Positions 40,114 to 47,574 of a stretch of DNA of 64,000 nucleotides are shown in pieces. How positions within the stretch are numbered: position 1 is the stretch's first letter; each line of letters opens with the position of its first letter. Origin of the DNA: Rhynchopus sp. YZ270_cl-10 (lineage: Eukaryota; Euglenozoa; Diplonemea; Diplonemida; Diplonemidae); the NCBI GenBank assembly GCA_964035575.1, contig OZ037858.1, forward strand, positions 310,001 through 374,000. The letters run 5' to 3'. The translations under genes were made by a program, and so were the position numbers. The notes beneath the pieces are model-generated. The model saw nothing but the letters and a program-made list of their open reading frames with translations. It did no database searches and had not been told where the DNA came from.

Positions 40114-43100
40114 CGTTGTTGTTGCTGTTGCTGTTTCTGTTGCTGTTTCTGTTGGAATTGTTGTTGTTGTTGTTGTTGTAGTTGTTGCTGCTGCTGTTGA
40201 TGTTGCTGTTGCTGCTGCCGCCGCCAAATGCGGTCCTGCTGCTGCCGTTGCTGTTATCAGCACCATGTGGGGGATTAGGCTGGGGGGCACCCAGGACACT
40301 CAGGCAGAGATCAATGCACTGTAGTGCAAGGATCTTGGTCTCCTCTGAGTTCGACGCTAGGACCAGTGCTTGCGCACGGTCGTAGGTCTCTCTGGCTTTC
40401 GCTAGGAGCGACATCTGAGGGGGAGAGGACCCAGGCAGATGCGCCACAAGGAAAGAACCGGGGGGACGGTCGTGTGGGGTGTGTGATGTGTATACCAATG
40501 AAGTACAGAAACAAATAAAATAAAAAGTGCACAATGAAGTACAGAAACTGTAGCTTTAGAAATCGTTGGTCACATAAAATAGGGAGGGGGCTTGTTCGTT
40601 GTTGGGTTGTTGGCACCTGAGGATGAGCCCCACCATTTTTTTTTTTTTGCATACCGATTCTTGCGAGGCACAGTCCGTGAGAACCTCTCCCAGACCCTCT
40701 AGTTCCGATGTCTGTGAGAAGGGAGAAGGAGAGTGAATTGGGTTCATACAGGGTTCCCCACCCCCCTAAGGTCGTGAAGATTTTCATCTAAAGTAAACTA
40801 ACATTTTGCCATTTGATTTGTCCTCCATCACTACTCTACTACTGAGTCTTTCTTTTGACCGCCCCCGCCCCCACCCCCCCCAACACACAACATGCAACAT
40901 GCAACATACCAAATCCTTCAGCGGCATAGAATGCGCTGGGGGTTTTCCGCCCTGTGTTTGCTTGACGTGTGGACGTGAGGCAGACCTCCTCACAATATCC
41001 TCCTTCGTCATCATCTCGCCTCCCCCTACTGGTCTGAAGATGAACGACATTGTACGCTCCTGTGGTGTTTTTTGTATTGGTATTTTTTTCACAATATTTT
41101 TTATCAGCAAAAGGGGGAAGTTATTGCATGCCAGCCAGGAAAGCACAACTACCCTGCTACCAAGAGAAGGTGCAAAAAAGTACGAAGCATTCCGAAGCAG
41201 CCTCTACACAGAAAGCGCATGGATATTCCCGCAGAAAAGAAATGCATACGTTGGGAACCATTGCAGCAGGCGTTGCTCGTGTCTGGGAGTTCATACGGTC
41301 CCTGATCTTGGGCACCATGGAGTTCACACGGCCGGGTGGTTGGTGGACGCTGTCCTTGTCGTTGGTCACCGACTGGCTGTCTTCTCTGACGACGTCGATA
41401 ACGATGCGGCTGGGGAACCAGTGTGCAACTTTGTCTGCGAAGCGCAGCTGTGTGAGCGAGACCTCGCTGGTGATGATGTTGATGATAGTGCCGGTCTGGC
41501 CGAGGTAGGGCAGGAGTGCGTCGCTCCAGTGCACGTTTGTGGTGGGGATGTGCTCCTTGTGGGCAGCGAACGCACTCTTCACAGACTCCACATCCTTCTG
41601 CACCACACCCATAGGGTTGTGCGACCCTGTCGGGTCCGCTGGAGGCATCATCGCATCTCCTGTCTTCTCTGCCTTCGAGAAGGGGTCGTCCTCTGCATCC
41701 TGCGGGCCCTGCATCAAACGCAGACGTCCCTCTACACGCGGGCAGATGTGTGGTAGGTACGCCCGCTTAACATGCTCAACAGCCTCCTTGGACTCAACGT
41801 TCTCCTTCCCGCCAAGGGATCTGCGCGCATGCCGGACAGAGCTTTTGCGCATCGCCTTCACATCGGGAGCAACCATCGACTCTATTGCCTTCCGCACCAA
41901 CGTCGGCAGGACTGGGCCGTTTTCTGGGTCAATGACGTACTTTGAACCCTTCATAATATCAAACCCATCGCACCCTTTGCACAGAAACGCCGTTGTTGCA
42001 GCGATGTACGTCTGCGTCGGGACCACCTGTTTGCCATTGATCAGCAGCTGCCGCACCCTTTGCTTGGCTGGCTGGAGCACGTCACCTATCATCTCTAAGC
42101 CGGAGACCTGCAGGAAGCGGCCCTCTTCTTGCGGGTATTTGCTAATTCCATTTTCAATTGCACCAAGAAGCTGTGCACCTGTGATCTCTACACTCACAAC
42201 GATGTCTTCTATTGGTGTGATGTCCAGAAGATCCTTGATGGTGATGGGCCCTGCATTGTACACAACATCCGCTCGCATGACACCTGCGTTGACGAAGGCA
42301 CAGTCCGCTTCGCAGTGCTCTTTCATGATATCAGCAATGAGATTCCCCATGCCCGACTCCTCCGTACGAACGTGCGACGTAGATATATCCATTTCACAAT
42401 CCAAATGGCAAATCTCCTTGCAAATCTTGTCTGCAAGCGAGTTTTCAAACCCTTCCACAACCGACTTCACCACAGGATCCTCCTGAATGTTTGAAGTAAT
42501 ATCGATTCTTTCCACATTATATTTCACCTGCTTCGGACCTGCTGACGATGGGGAGCCAACCTTCGGGAGGGACACCGCGATGAAGGAGAGGTTCTTAAAG
42601 TCGGTACCAGATTTGACAAGAAGCTGGCCCGAGTCTAGCACCTCTGATTTATAAAAGTGGTCGTGCCCCCCAAGAACAATATCCACCCCTGGGCACGCCC
42701 CTGTGAAGGTAAGATCATTGTTGTGACGCATATGGGTTAAGGCAATGATAAAGTCACACCCCTCCTCTCGCAGCCGTGCCGCCTCTCGATTGGTCACCTC
42801 AATCGCATTCTGGTAGACTATTGCCTCGGGGAGGTCTTTCACACAGGATAACCATTCCTCTTCACCACATCCGATTACACCTATTGTCACCTCATCCTTT
42901 GACCATCCTCGCGCCTTCTGTTTAAAGGTGTACGTCAACAAGCCATTCGCTGCAGGTTTCCCCCCTTTAGATTCATCCACTATATTCGACATCAACCAAT
43001 TTGAATTGCTCCCTGCTGTCAACTCTTCTAACACATCAACCCCAAAATCAAAGTCATGATTGCCGTACACACTGCATCGTATACCTAACTCATTTAAGAT

Positions 43101-43631
43101 CGGTACCATATGCTTGCCTCTCGTCACTGTAGACATTAACGACGGATTGTAACAATCTCCGCTAAACAGAAGGTCCGCACCGTACTGCTCTTTATATTGC
43201 CGCACCGTATGCGCAAAGCGCGCTGCGCCTCCTACAGGTTCCTTAGCGGAAGGTGCTATGTGATAAACATCGTTGAAGTGGAGAAGGCAAAATGTCATAT
43301 TCTCGAGAACCTCAGGGGGTAATGTCGATATGCCGTCCTTAGGATCCGGTAGAGCGACTGCAGTAGATGGAGGATTGGGAGGAAGTGGTGTCTTCGATTC
43401 AACATCATCTTCAGAAAAGCGTGACCCAGACATCATCCCGCCCAACTGATCATCCTGGTTGTCAAACACCAAGGTGCTCTTTGTGGTTTCATGCGCAGGG
43501 GCTGGTAGCGGTAAAATCACTCTCCGTTCAGTAGACGTGCTCTCAGAGGTTCCGCGCACAACAGAATCCTCTCTATTGGCGGTCATGACATTCTCCAATG
43601 TGGGCTGGTTCTTGCTGCTCCCGCATCCCAT
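33026..43631 (-). CDS. 5'-nucleotidase family protein spliced to C-terminal ankyrin repeats (8 exons; LINE in intron 4)
   Basis: Exons 43631-41250, 41059-40910, 40797-40750, 40711-40655, 33961-33884, 33702-33553, 33476-33357 and 33094-33026 give 1017 aa. All introns are phase 0, GTATG...AG. It starts MGCGSSK: likely myristoylation at Gly2 and palmitoylation at Cys3. Residues about 110-380 are the metallophosphatase (HFNDVYH, GDCYNP, GNHDFDFG, GGHDHFY); about 400-590 the 5'-nucleotidase C-terminal domain (NAGVMRADV, DLLDITP). About 700-750 recalls a MIB/HERC2-type domain (WSDALLPYLGQTGTI). The small exons encode ankyrin repeats (PLHFAAARG, LLIKYGADI, GFTPREVA). Alternative: two genes, since ACCACAG before exon 2 could be a trans-splice site and an ATG lies at 41050. 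An alternative acceptor at 41204 also keeps frame. Intron 4 (6693 bp) contains the LINE. Confidence 0.7.
33187..33290 (-). repeat. 5'-truncated, diverged copy of the LINE 3' end
   Basis: Plus-strand GTGAAGTTTGGTGCAAAACA...CTGACAGGGAAACTGTAGGC...CCCCATCCTGATTGGGG aligns in order with the LINE 3' end (34110-34250). It lies in the last intron of the nucleotidase/ankyrin gene. A shorter fragment (GTGAAGTTATTAATGCGGGC) precedes it at about 33109. Confidence 0.65.
33297..33337. repeat. short dispersed repeat, family II
   Basis: Plus-strand GGCTTTATAAGATGAACCTG then AGCGTCTTGCTTAGCTGCCT. Intronic. Confidence 0.65.
33744..33856. repeat. short dispersed repeat, family III (full length)
   Basis: Longest copy: plus-strand GTTGAAATACAAATCCCTCT ... 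CGGGGGTGGACACCCATGCA ... TTTCGTGGTTTACATCTGAT. It fills most of the intron between ankyrin exons 5 and 6 of the nucleotidase gene. Confidence 0.88.
34163..38557 (-). CDS. LINE ORF2: AP endonuclease + reverse transcriptase
   Basis: Open for 1464 codons directly after the ORF1 stop. The AP-endonuclease region starts near 38330 (TTINCTSLQNYAHTIRDL, CDIVCLQETKL), continues with GDLN and ends near 37580 (PSHKSVNV). The reverse transcriptase shows QHGFRPKHS, ALDFAKCFDRVP (about 36255-36285), GILQGCPLS and FADD (about 35990-36002, catalytic). A Cys/His motif CPLC...CHTRHLLWHC near 34920-34985 is the usual C-terminal zinc knuckle. There is no in-frame ATG before the endonuclease; the first (in FEMQDFF, near 38185) lies after the essential QETK motif. 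So ORF2 is probably made as an extension of ORF1. The last residues overlap the conserved 3' tail. Confidence 0.93.
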   Translation of the reverse strand, partial: RSEKRDPESLAAHNYEQLPRECIETRPGPRHFPNRASTSSSSSSSFSPRPFFPPSLSDTSSSSASSSTDRSSSSRTCCSDAENTLTLTTINCTSLQNYAHTIRDLQCDIVCLQETKLTESKIFEMQDFFTTVWSPEWGPPMDGALVHGIRSPHIGERGGVATMLKRPGIMFLDTELTSSLKPTLRKRVVHTRVALGSGRLFLHVVNVYAPSGDTPRATVASREELLHTVLVKFREALGNVPLIVCGDLNTDVERSPTLRKALANDWCDVALLGNTGDDGKPPVTFTRKDSAGTRIDYILLNSVAAHAIHSCWTQSINCIPSHKSVNVRLCLSVFTESTLRYTIPKQMPELGIVVNAETVGRNLLRQHNCAAALASGDIDDAWEAIALAGEGFLLLAAKAAGDTLSKGFCGRSKVPQPVLKPMCAPTRPASVGGSSPRQDQLAKFEYKLTDLIAKTESCPGGVMENPVRNAWGKVFRTAITLKLLRSEETTIPPALEKQLQILNSLLDKSKMLINLEIRNTRLQREKQYTTKLKVDFSSERRKLTAWCMGKQGVPISALRGEDGVLTANHREMDKLLRDEWKSVFNLYDHDHPEPTLTSFEQRFGSFVAHSPMSLDPLSGADLRRTLDKKGKRTDACGTDGWRSLELHAMPLCILDGFARVFNAIETNGVWPQALLTALVTLLPKGEDQSPLKLRPVTVTSAVYRLWACARLQAVQQWQEQWVHPSQHGFRPKHSTNDVLYDVFTQMEDALLGGEPLHGLALDFAKCFDRVPQGLTLDLVEKMGLHPRIMTPLRAMYAKLRRRFKLPSGVGEAYSVTNGILQGCPLSVVLINALISVLTHCVTAEIPEAFVRSFADDAYLLSRHSEASVGACLLRVEDFCRITGMRLNMAKTFAFSSLKNHKCKLKSEDNHVFQTTESLRSLGVMMYSSLRRKGRYNATVYQSAVRALSCLGATPLSFSQKVSIATSAILPSVLYESAFNMPPRSVMNELSTAVTMCCWGPTYLTRSVDALLTLCLKAHVAHPLSSVICRTFRAYAASVERNDAIRQRCMKIRERYETLAAKGTPMHAVGPVGTVLAASRRCGVSWDPEMKAVTSTSATTKTTPIIDTDKAKRAHEVRVLARTAVWDDLQSKRPTYDGINDGIDTRATNALWRNLQYHDPLKAFRMRRVLCGGILFCHPAGLKRSGFPEADFSDKCPLCLVQVTCHTRHLLWHCSIVHTPAFTALHESAISLYGKGLPTCFVLHGIVPSNVSKVTVKAVQSLLLDAVTTIDTTLSKAVDVAPAVHPWDLTFAASKRDTPFRTYLTKLQPSFSSTYREAFTLKAFLWWVITLEWSKEPRDVSCVELAVDFELRTRVFLAKQTSNIRERGRAMQRLIVKTNMRALTAKLRRAPFPGVKKDRVHSLRSVGAPALIGFSRRPVLCAKTRAFLESLNHVVPPSRSGWGNECIPAYSFPVNQSQAQHSGVR
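38520..38565 (-). promoter_or_regulatory. candidate stop-codon readthrough site (TGA CGG) in the LINE
   Basis: The only stop between ORF1 and ORF2 is TGA at 38560-38558, followed by CGG. UGA-CGG is a known leaky context in several RNA virus genes. Just downstream GAGCGA and TCGCTC (16-base spacing) can pair into a 6-bp stem. Readthrough is inferred. Confidence 0.5.
38558..40414 (-). CDS. LINE ORF1 (gag-like RNA-binding protein)
   Basis: 618 aa from the ATG at 40414; the frame is open to 40534 but upstream is 5' leader. Residues about 50-150 are an Asn/Ser-rich tract coded by a degenerate TTG/CTG triplet run. The rest is a folded region with Cys/His pairs (KRFCSRCVAV, KWHCGGDQYP), no standard CCHC knuckle that I can see. 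It ends ...VEPEATVEPVL at a TGA (38560-38558) followed by CGG, in frame with ORF2. Function inferred from position only. Confidence 0.85.
40415..40430 (-). promoter_or_regulatory. splice-acceptor-like site at LINE ORF1 start
   Basis: On the minus strand CCTCTCCCCCTCAG abuts the ATG at 40414. Used as a trans-splice acceptor it would replace the whole 5' leader with an SL. Confidence 0.5.
40496..40512 (-). other. partial (relict) spliced-leader sequence
   Basis: Minus-strand GTTTCTGTACTTCATTG, identical to the last 17 bases of the SL-like sequence at 40532-40569, separated from it by a T-rich 19-bp spacer and followed by GTATAC. It could be a truncated leader kept from an earlier retrotransposition cycle. 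Confidence 0.7.
40532..40569 (-). other. spliced-leader-like sequence at the LINE 5' end
   Basis: Minus-strand text starts CCAACGATTT, continues CTAAAGCTACA and ends GTTTCTGTACTTCATTG (38 nt). As I recall it, the diplonemid SL begins CCAACGATTTAAAAGCTACA and ends GTTTCTGTACTTTATTG, so nearly all positions agree. It lies two bases from the 5' target duplication. The remembered SL is knowledge, not a search result. Confidence 0.85.
40598..40635. repeat. short dispersed repeat, family I (diverged)
   Basis: Plus-strand GGCACCTGAGGATGAGCCCC then ACCAT, matching the distal half of family I. It lies in the same intron as the LINE, just beyond the splice donor. Confidence 0.5.
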
Positions 43632-44269
43632 TGTGTTGGAGGAGGGGGAAAGGGTTGAACCGAAGCCTCTCGTATGCTGGTCACCCTAGAAGGAGAGAGG
43701 GCACTGTTTAAGGGGGCAAAAAAAGAATGTTCAAGAATAAAAATACATTCGGAGGTGGCTAAAAATGTGTTGTTCTGGGGTGTGTGTTTGATATCAATGT
43801 ATGGGTTAATCCCTTTCGGAATTGGTGTGAGGGATATTTGAGTGACAAAATGTGAAGTAAAATCTAAGCTGCTTCGCTGACGACGCCCAGATTGCGCAGA
43901 AGTGCGAGATATTCCAAATGGTGGAGATTACAGAGATTCTATATTTCAGTGTGCACTTCGGTGGTTGACATATGAGATGGGGTGTCGAAGCAAAACTGGG
44001 AAGAGAAACGGATCTTTTTTTTGTTTTCACTTTTGTTTCTGTATGGAATCAAACATAACGATTTTTTTCTTCTGAACTATAACAGAGGGATAAGGGAGAA
44101 GGGAAAAGGGAGGCATGTGTGTGTGGGGGCGGGGGGGGCGTGGATGGAACAACAGGGTGAGAAAGTATACGCCACACAATACCGGTACACAGCCTACAGT
44201 GCCTATAGCTGCTAATTTTTACGCACATTTCAACGAAGGGGGGGGAGGAACTTTGAAAATAGATCAAGA

Positions 44270-44315
44270 AAAGTTTATAAGATGATCCCAAGCCTCTCGT
44301 GCTTAGTCACCTTAT
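44270..44315. repeat. short dispersed repeat, family II (reference copy)
   Basis: Plus-strand AAGTTTATAAGATGATCCCA then AGCCTCTCGTGCTTAGTCAC then CTTAT. Confidence 0.85.
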
Positions 44316-44699
44316 AGATAAAAGGAGCCTCAGAGGTACACATCGTGAACAGATGAATTACAGGAATCCAACACAAAAGAAAACTTGAAATATCGGATGT
44401 GTCTCTTGTGCACACACATGTCTACCACAATGCAGTAAAGAAAACGCCCTGACCCTACTATTAGTAGTGTAATACAATCGCGACTCCTATGTGAGAGTAT
44501 ATTTTTTTGACCCTCTGTGGGAAACCCCCGCATGTAGTTTCATTCACACAAATTGGAATATTTTTTCGCCAATCGGCTGAGTACCCACCTTGAGTTGGGT
44601 AACTAGGAATGCTTTTTTTTTTGCCAAAAATGACAGAGACCCGCGGAGCATTTTACAAACTGCTAAACGCAGCTTTCTTGTAAGATTTCTTTGTTTTTG

Positions 44700-44755
44700 T
44701 AGTTGATGCAGGCACCTCCGACTGACTCATTGTACGATGCCAGATGAAAGCACAA
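44700..44755. repeat. short dispersed repeat, family V
   Basis: Plus-strand GTTGATGCAGGCACCTCCGA then CTGACTCATTGTACGATGCC. Confidence 0.65.
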
Positions 44756-44911
44756 AAAAAAAAAATAACGTCTGCCATTTTATATGGGAAACATTCGCAG
44801 GAATGAACCCATTGTTTTCAAACACGATACTTCATAAAGGGAAACGGAGGGAGCGGTCCCGACTCGGAATCTCTCCTCCTCTGCCCAAAATAGGAAAAAA
44901 AGAAAATGAAA

Positions 44912-44949
44912 TTTGAAATACAAAGCCCTCTCGTGAACAGTGTACCTTT
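44912..44949. repeat. short dispersed repeat, family III fragment
   Basis: Plus-strand TTTGAAATACAAAGCCCTCT then CGTGAACAGTGTACCTT. Confidence 0.75.
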
Positions 44950-45042
44950 GAAAAGAAATGGTGGGTGTTGATGCAGGCATTGCCGTGTACGATGCCAGTC
45001 ATCAGGATGAAAGAAGCAACCCTGCGGCCAACAGAAGCTGTA

Positions 45043-45140
45043 AAAAGGAAACCTAATGGCTTCCCGGTACCGTAATGTGAATGGGGGTGTGGTACAACCG
45101 CTCGTCAACCGGCGTCCTACCTTCTGGTGAAGAGTTGTGA
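45043..45140. repeat. short dispersed repeat, family VI
   Basis: Plus-strand GGAAACCTAATGGCTTCCCG...GTGAATGGGGGTGTGGTACA, second copy of the block at 21766. Confidence 0.8.
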
Positions 45141-45165
45141 GCATACAGGGACTCCCGCTAAAAAG

Positions 45166-45209
45166 AAATGTTTCTGAGATGAACTAAGGCCCTCTGTGCT
45201 TAGTCTTGA
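45166..45209. repeat. short dispersed repeat, family II (diverged)
   Basis: Plus-strand TTTCTGAGATGAACTAAGGC then CCTCTGTGCTTAGTC. A further partial unit (CTCTGTGCTTAGTCACCTTG) lies near 45267. Confidence 0.6.
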
Positions 45210-45365
45210 TTAGATTACTTAATGTTTTTGAACATTGGTTATTCATCAATCTTTTTTGTTGTATAACTCTGTGCTTAGTCACCTTGATCGCAGTCGGGAA
45301 GCAAAAAATGAACGCTAGAAAAATTGGGCGTTTCCATCATCATCGTTAGCGACTTCGAGGGAAAA

Positions 45366-45408
45366 CATTATGAGATGATCGTAAGCCTTTCGCGCGTAGG
45401 CACCTTAG
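45366..45408. repeat. short dispersed repeat, family II
   Basis: Plus-strand CATTATGAGATGATCGTAAG then CCTTTCGCGCGTAGGCACCT. Confidence 0.65.
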
Positions 45409-46027
45409 TCGTATAGAAAAAGGAAAGCAACCAAGCAAACCACCGTCCACCTGACATGGCTCTTATATGTGGCCAATATGTGTATTGTTTTTGCATGATT
45501 TTTTTTATAGTACAGAGACGAACTGACCTGGGGGGTTCTCACATCAAAAAAAAAGCATATGAAGAAGTGAAAAAGTGAAGGGGAAAAAGGGGGAAAACAA
45601 AATAAAAAATATCTTGAGGGACACAGTGGTCCACGCGGACCCTCAGGACCCTTCTGGGGTACCCCGCATAGACCCACTCCCAGTGGGGGCAAAGAGAGAT
45701 AATCGTTGGCTTTTTGCTTTTTTTTGTCTGGCCTTTTCTTATCACACATTTCTTTAAAAAAATATATCAAACGTTTCGTAACGTCCCGACGATAATGTGC
45801 TTAAAACTGTAAGCAGGGACATGGTTATTTTTTCCCAGAACAAAACAAACAAAACTCGCCACACAACGTAGGGTTGCACACAAACAAGCGAATCGTTTAC
45901 ATTTTGTATTATTTTTCGTTTCTCAAACGCAGACCTGAGTGTATGCTCCCTTTAACGCGTGTGCGCACACAGATATCACAGATACAGACAAAAATAGTAG
46001 GGAAGCAAAAACACTTGAAAGTGAAAA

Positions 46028-46104
46028 ATGAAGTTGGCAGTGCAAAAAAAGCCTCTTGGTACGCAGGCACTGTCATCTCCGTGGGTTATCGAACCCCAGA
46101 GATG
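46028..46104 (-). repeat. LINE 3'-tail repeat (family IV), long copy
   Basis: Plus-strand TGAAGTTGGCAGTGCAAAAA...GCAGGCACTGTCATCTCCGT...GGGTTATCGAACCCC, matching the terminal 75 bp of the LINE with point changes. Upstream LINE sequence is absent, so it is a 5'-truncated copy or a SINE sharing the tail. Confidence 0.8.
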
Positions 46105-46146
46105 AAACATGCCTCACTGTGCACAGTAATCTGAAACACGATAATA

Positions 46147-46181
46147 CTTGAAATACAAAGCCTTCTCGTGACAGTGTACTT
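46147..46181. repeat. short dispersed repeat, family III fragment
   Basis: Plus-strand CTTGAAATACAAAGCCTTCT then CGTGACAGTGTACT. Confidence 0.7.
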
Positions 46182-46478
46182 GTATACCAGAGTGTTCGCT
46201 ATCAAGGTAACGGGGTACCGTCGGCACCCTCAAGGAAAAATTCGGGGGGAAAATCAATTTTCAGGGGCACCGACGATAACTCTAACTTTTTTTTGACCCT
46301 TTTTTTGCCGGTACCCAAGAAAAAACAAGTAATTGCTATCGGAAAAAAAACGGGGTGTGATGTGGAATTCCATCCTGTAGAAATAATCTACAATAAGCCC
46401 AGCATTCTGCTCTTCTGCAGGTATGCTAACGCTCTTCGTACACTGCCAGACCCACTGGGACTCCAGCATCTGAAACGT

Positions 46479-46640
46479 TCAAGAAGGGGGGCTGTCCTCT
46501 TCGTCCAGCACCATCTGCTCGATAGCGTTGTTGGACGCCCGCTCGGCAGGCTGGGCGTGGTCCAGCTCGTTTTTGTCCACAGGCTCCCCACATTGTAGTC
46601 GTCGTTGGAGCAGTGCGGAAGGAACACAGAATGCACAGAC
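46479..46640 (-). other. possible coding exon or gene fragment
   Basis: On the minus strand an acceptor-like TTGTAG precedes a frame that ends (Q)CGEPVDKNELDHAQPAERAS...MVLDEEDSPPS and a stop. Base composition is closer to coding DNA than the surroundings. No upstream exon or family could be identified; it may be a decayed gene remnant. Confidence 0.25.
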
Positions 46641-46851
46641 TACAACACATCGATCACACCAGCAAATCGCCAGGATGCTACGGTGGTTTCGAAAATCGCG
46701 CGGAGGTTTCCACAGCACACCCGCTTTTTTCTTAGCAATTACTTGTCCTTGTTGTTATTGTTGTTTTCAACCACCTTCCTTCAACCCTTGTAGGATCAGT
46801 TGTTATTTTTTTCGCGAAAACATGAAATTACACATTTCAAGAGAACAAATT

Positions 46852-47377
46852 AAAAAGGGTCCTTATTTGCATTTTTGGGATCCGCCCGTGCAGTGGTGGG
46901 GTCAATCTGGAAAATTGGACAATTTTTTGAGCACTTAAATTTTGAGAAATATGAGCCCGGTTCCTTATACGTGGGGCCCATTTTCGGCTAAAATTTTCCT
47001 CAAAATCTGGTTTTGTAAAATTGACCCTTTACTCCCCCCCCACATCGATTTCAATACTATACCTTACTTCACCTACGGTTGCCCTTACAGGGGGGTGAAG
47101 GAAGGTAAGTTGAAAAAGGGTCCTTATTTGCATTTTTGGGATCCGCCCGTGCAGTGGTGGGGTCAATCTGGAAAATTGGACAATTTTTTGAGCACTTAAA
47201 TTTTGAGAAATATGAGCCCGGTTCCTTATACGTGGGGCCCATTTTCGGCTAAAATTTTCCTCAAAATCTGGTTTTGTAAAATTGACCCTTTACTCCCCCC
47301 CCACATCGATTTCAATACTATACCTTACTTCACCTACGGTTGCCCTTACAGGGGGGTGAAGGAAGGTAAGTTGAAAA
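46852..47377. repeat. tandem duplication, 2 x 261 bp
   Basis: Two adjacent units (46852-47112 and 47113-47377) appear identical as printed, starting AAAAAGGGTCCTTATTTGCA. The start of the unit resembles 9413-9498 inside the satellite element. The identity indicates a recent duplication. Confidence 0.92.
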
Positions 47378-47526
47378 TAGCGATTCCTGGCGAATTCCGT
47401 ACCTTTAAAAAATAAAGTATTGTAAACCACGTACTAAGTCACCTCGAAGAGAAAAAAAATACACATACAGTTGTGGGGGGTGTGGGTAGGAATGGTTGTT
47501 GAAAAAGCAGCCATTTTTTTTTTTTT

Positions 47527-47574
47527 GAAAACTTGGTTGTATTAGTGTAGCCACCCTAGAGTGTGCTCCACTAT
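47527..47574. repeat. short dispersed repeat, family I
   Basis: Plus-strand GAAAACTTGGTTGTATTAGT then GTAGCCACCCTAGAGTGTGC. Confidence 0.8.

Larger units (their letters stand above)
34110..40571 (-). mobile_element. LINE (APE-type non-LTR retrotransposon), apparently full length
   Basis: A 6462-bp element in sense orientation within an intron of the nucleotidase/ankyrin gene. It is bounded by an exact 8-bp direct repeat ACATAAAA (34102-34109 and 40572-40579). The 5' end begins with two bases (GA) and then a spliced-leader-like sequence. ORF1 and ORF2 follow in one frame. The 3' end is a conserved tail of about 75 bp ending CAACTTCAC, without a long poly(A). That tail recurs alone across the window. 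ORF2 has an AP-type endonuclease, not the restriction-like enzyme of SL-gene-specific elements such as SLACS/CZAR. Absence of stops across ORF2 suggests a young copy. Confidence 0.92.
43632..46478. other. intergenic spacer rich in repeats (part 1)
   Basis: No gene supported. It carries repeats of families II (44270, 45166, 45366), III (44912, 46147), V (44700, 44955), VI (45043) and the LINE tail (46028). At 44912-45140, families III, V and VI lie head to tail, suggesting they are parts of one longer element. Confidence 0.6.

Noticed and set aside
39482-40324. Plus-strand frames of poly-Val/Leu/Cys opposite LINE ORF1
   Set aside because: They are the antisense of the Asn/Ser-coding triplet tract.
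34110-40571. SL-gene-targeted retrotransposon of the SLACS/CZAR kind
   Set aside because: Those carry a restriction-like endonuclease and insert inside the SL exon of SL RNA genes. This element has an AP endonuclease, lies in a protein gene intron, and the SL is within its own boundaries.
41157-41249. Last 30 codons of the unspliced nucleotidase frame (CISFLREYPCAFCVEA...)
   Set aside because: They follow a good GTATGC donor and look like intron sequence; kept only as an alternative if the intron is retained.
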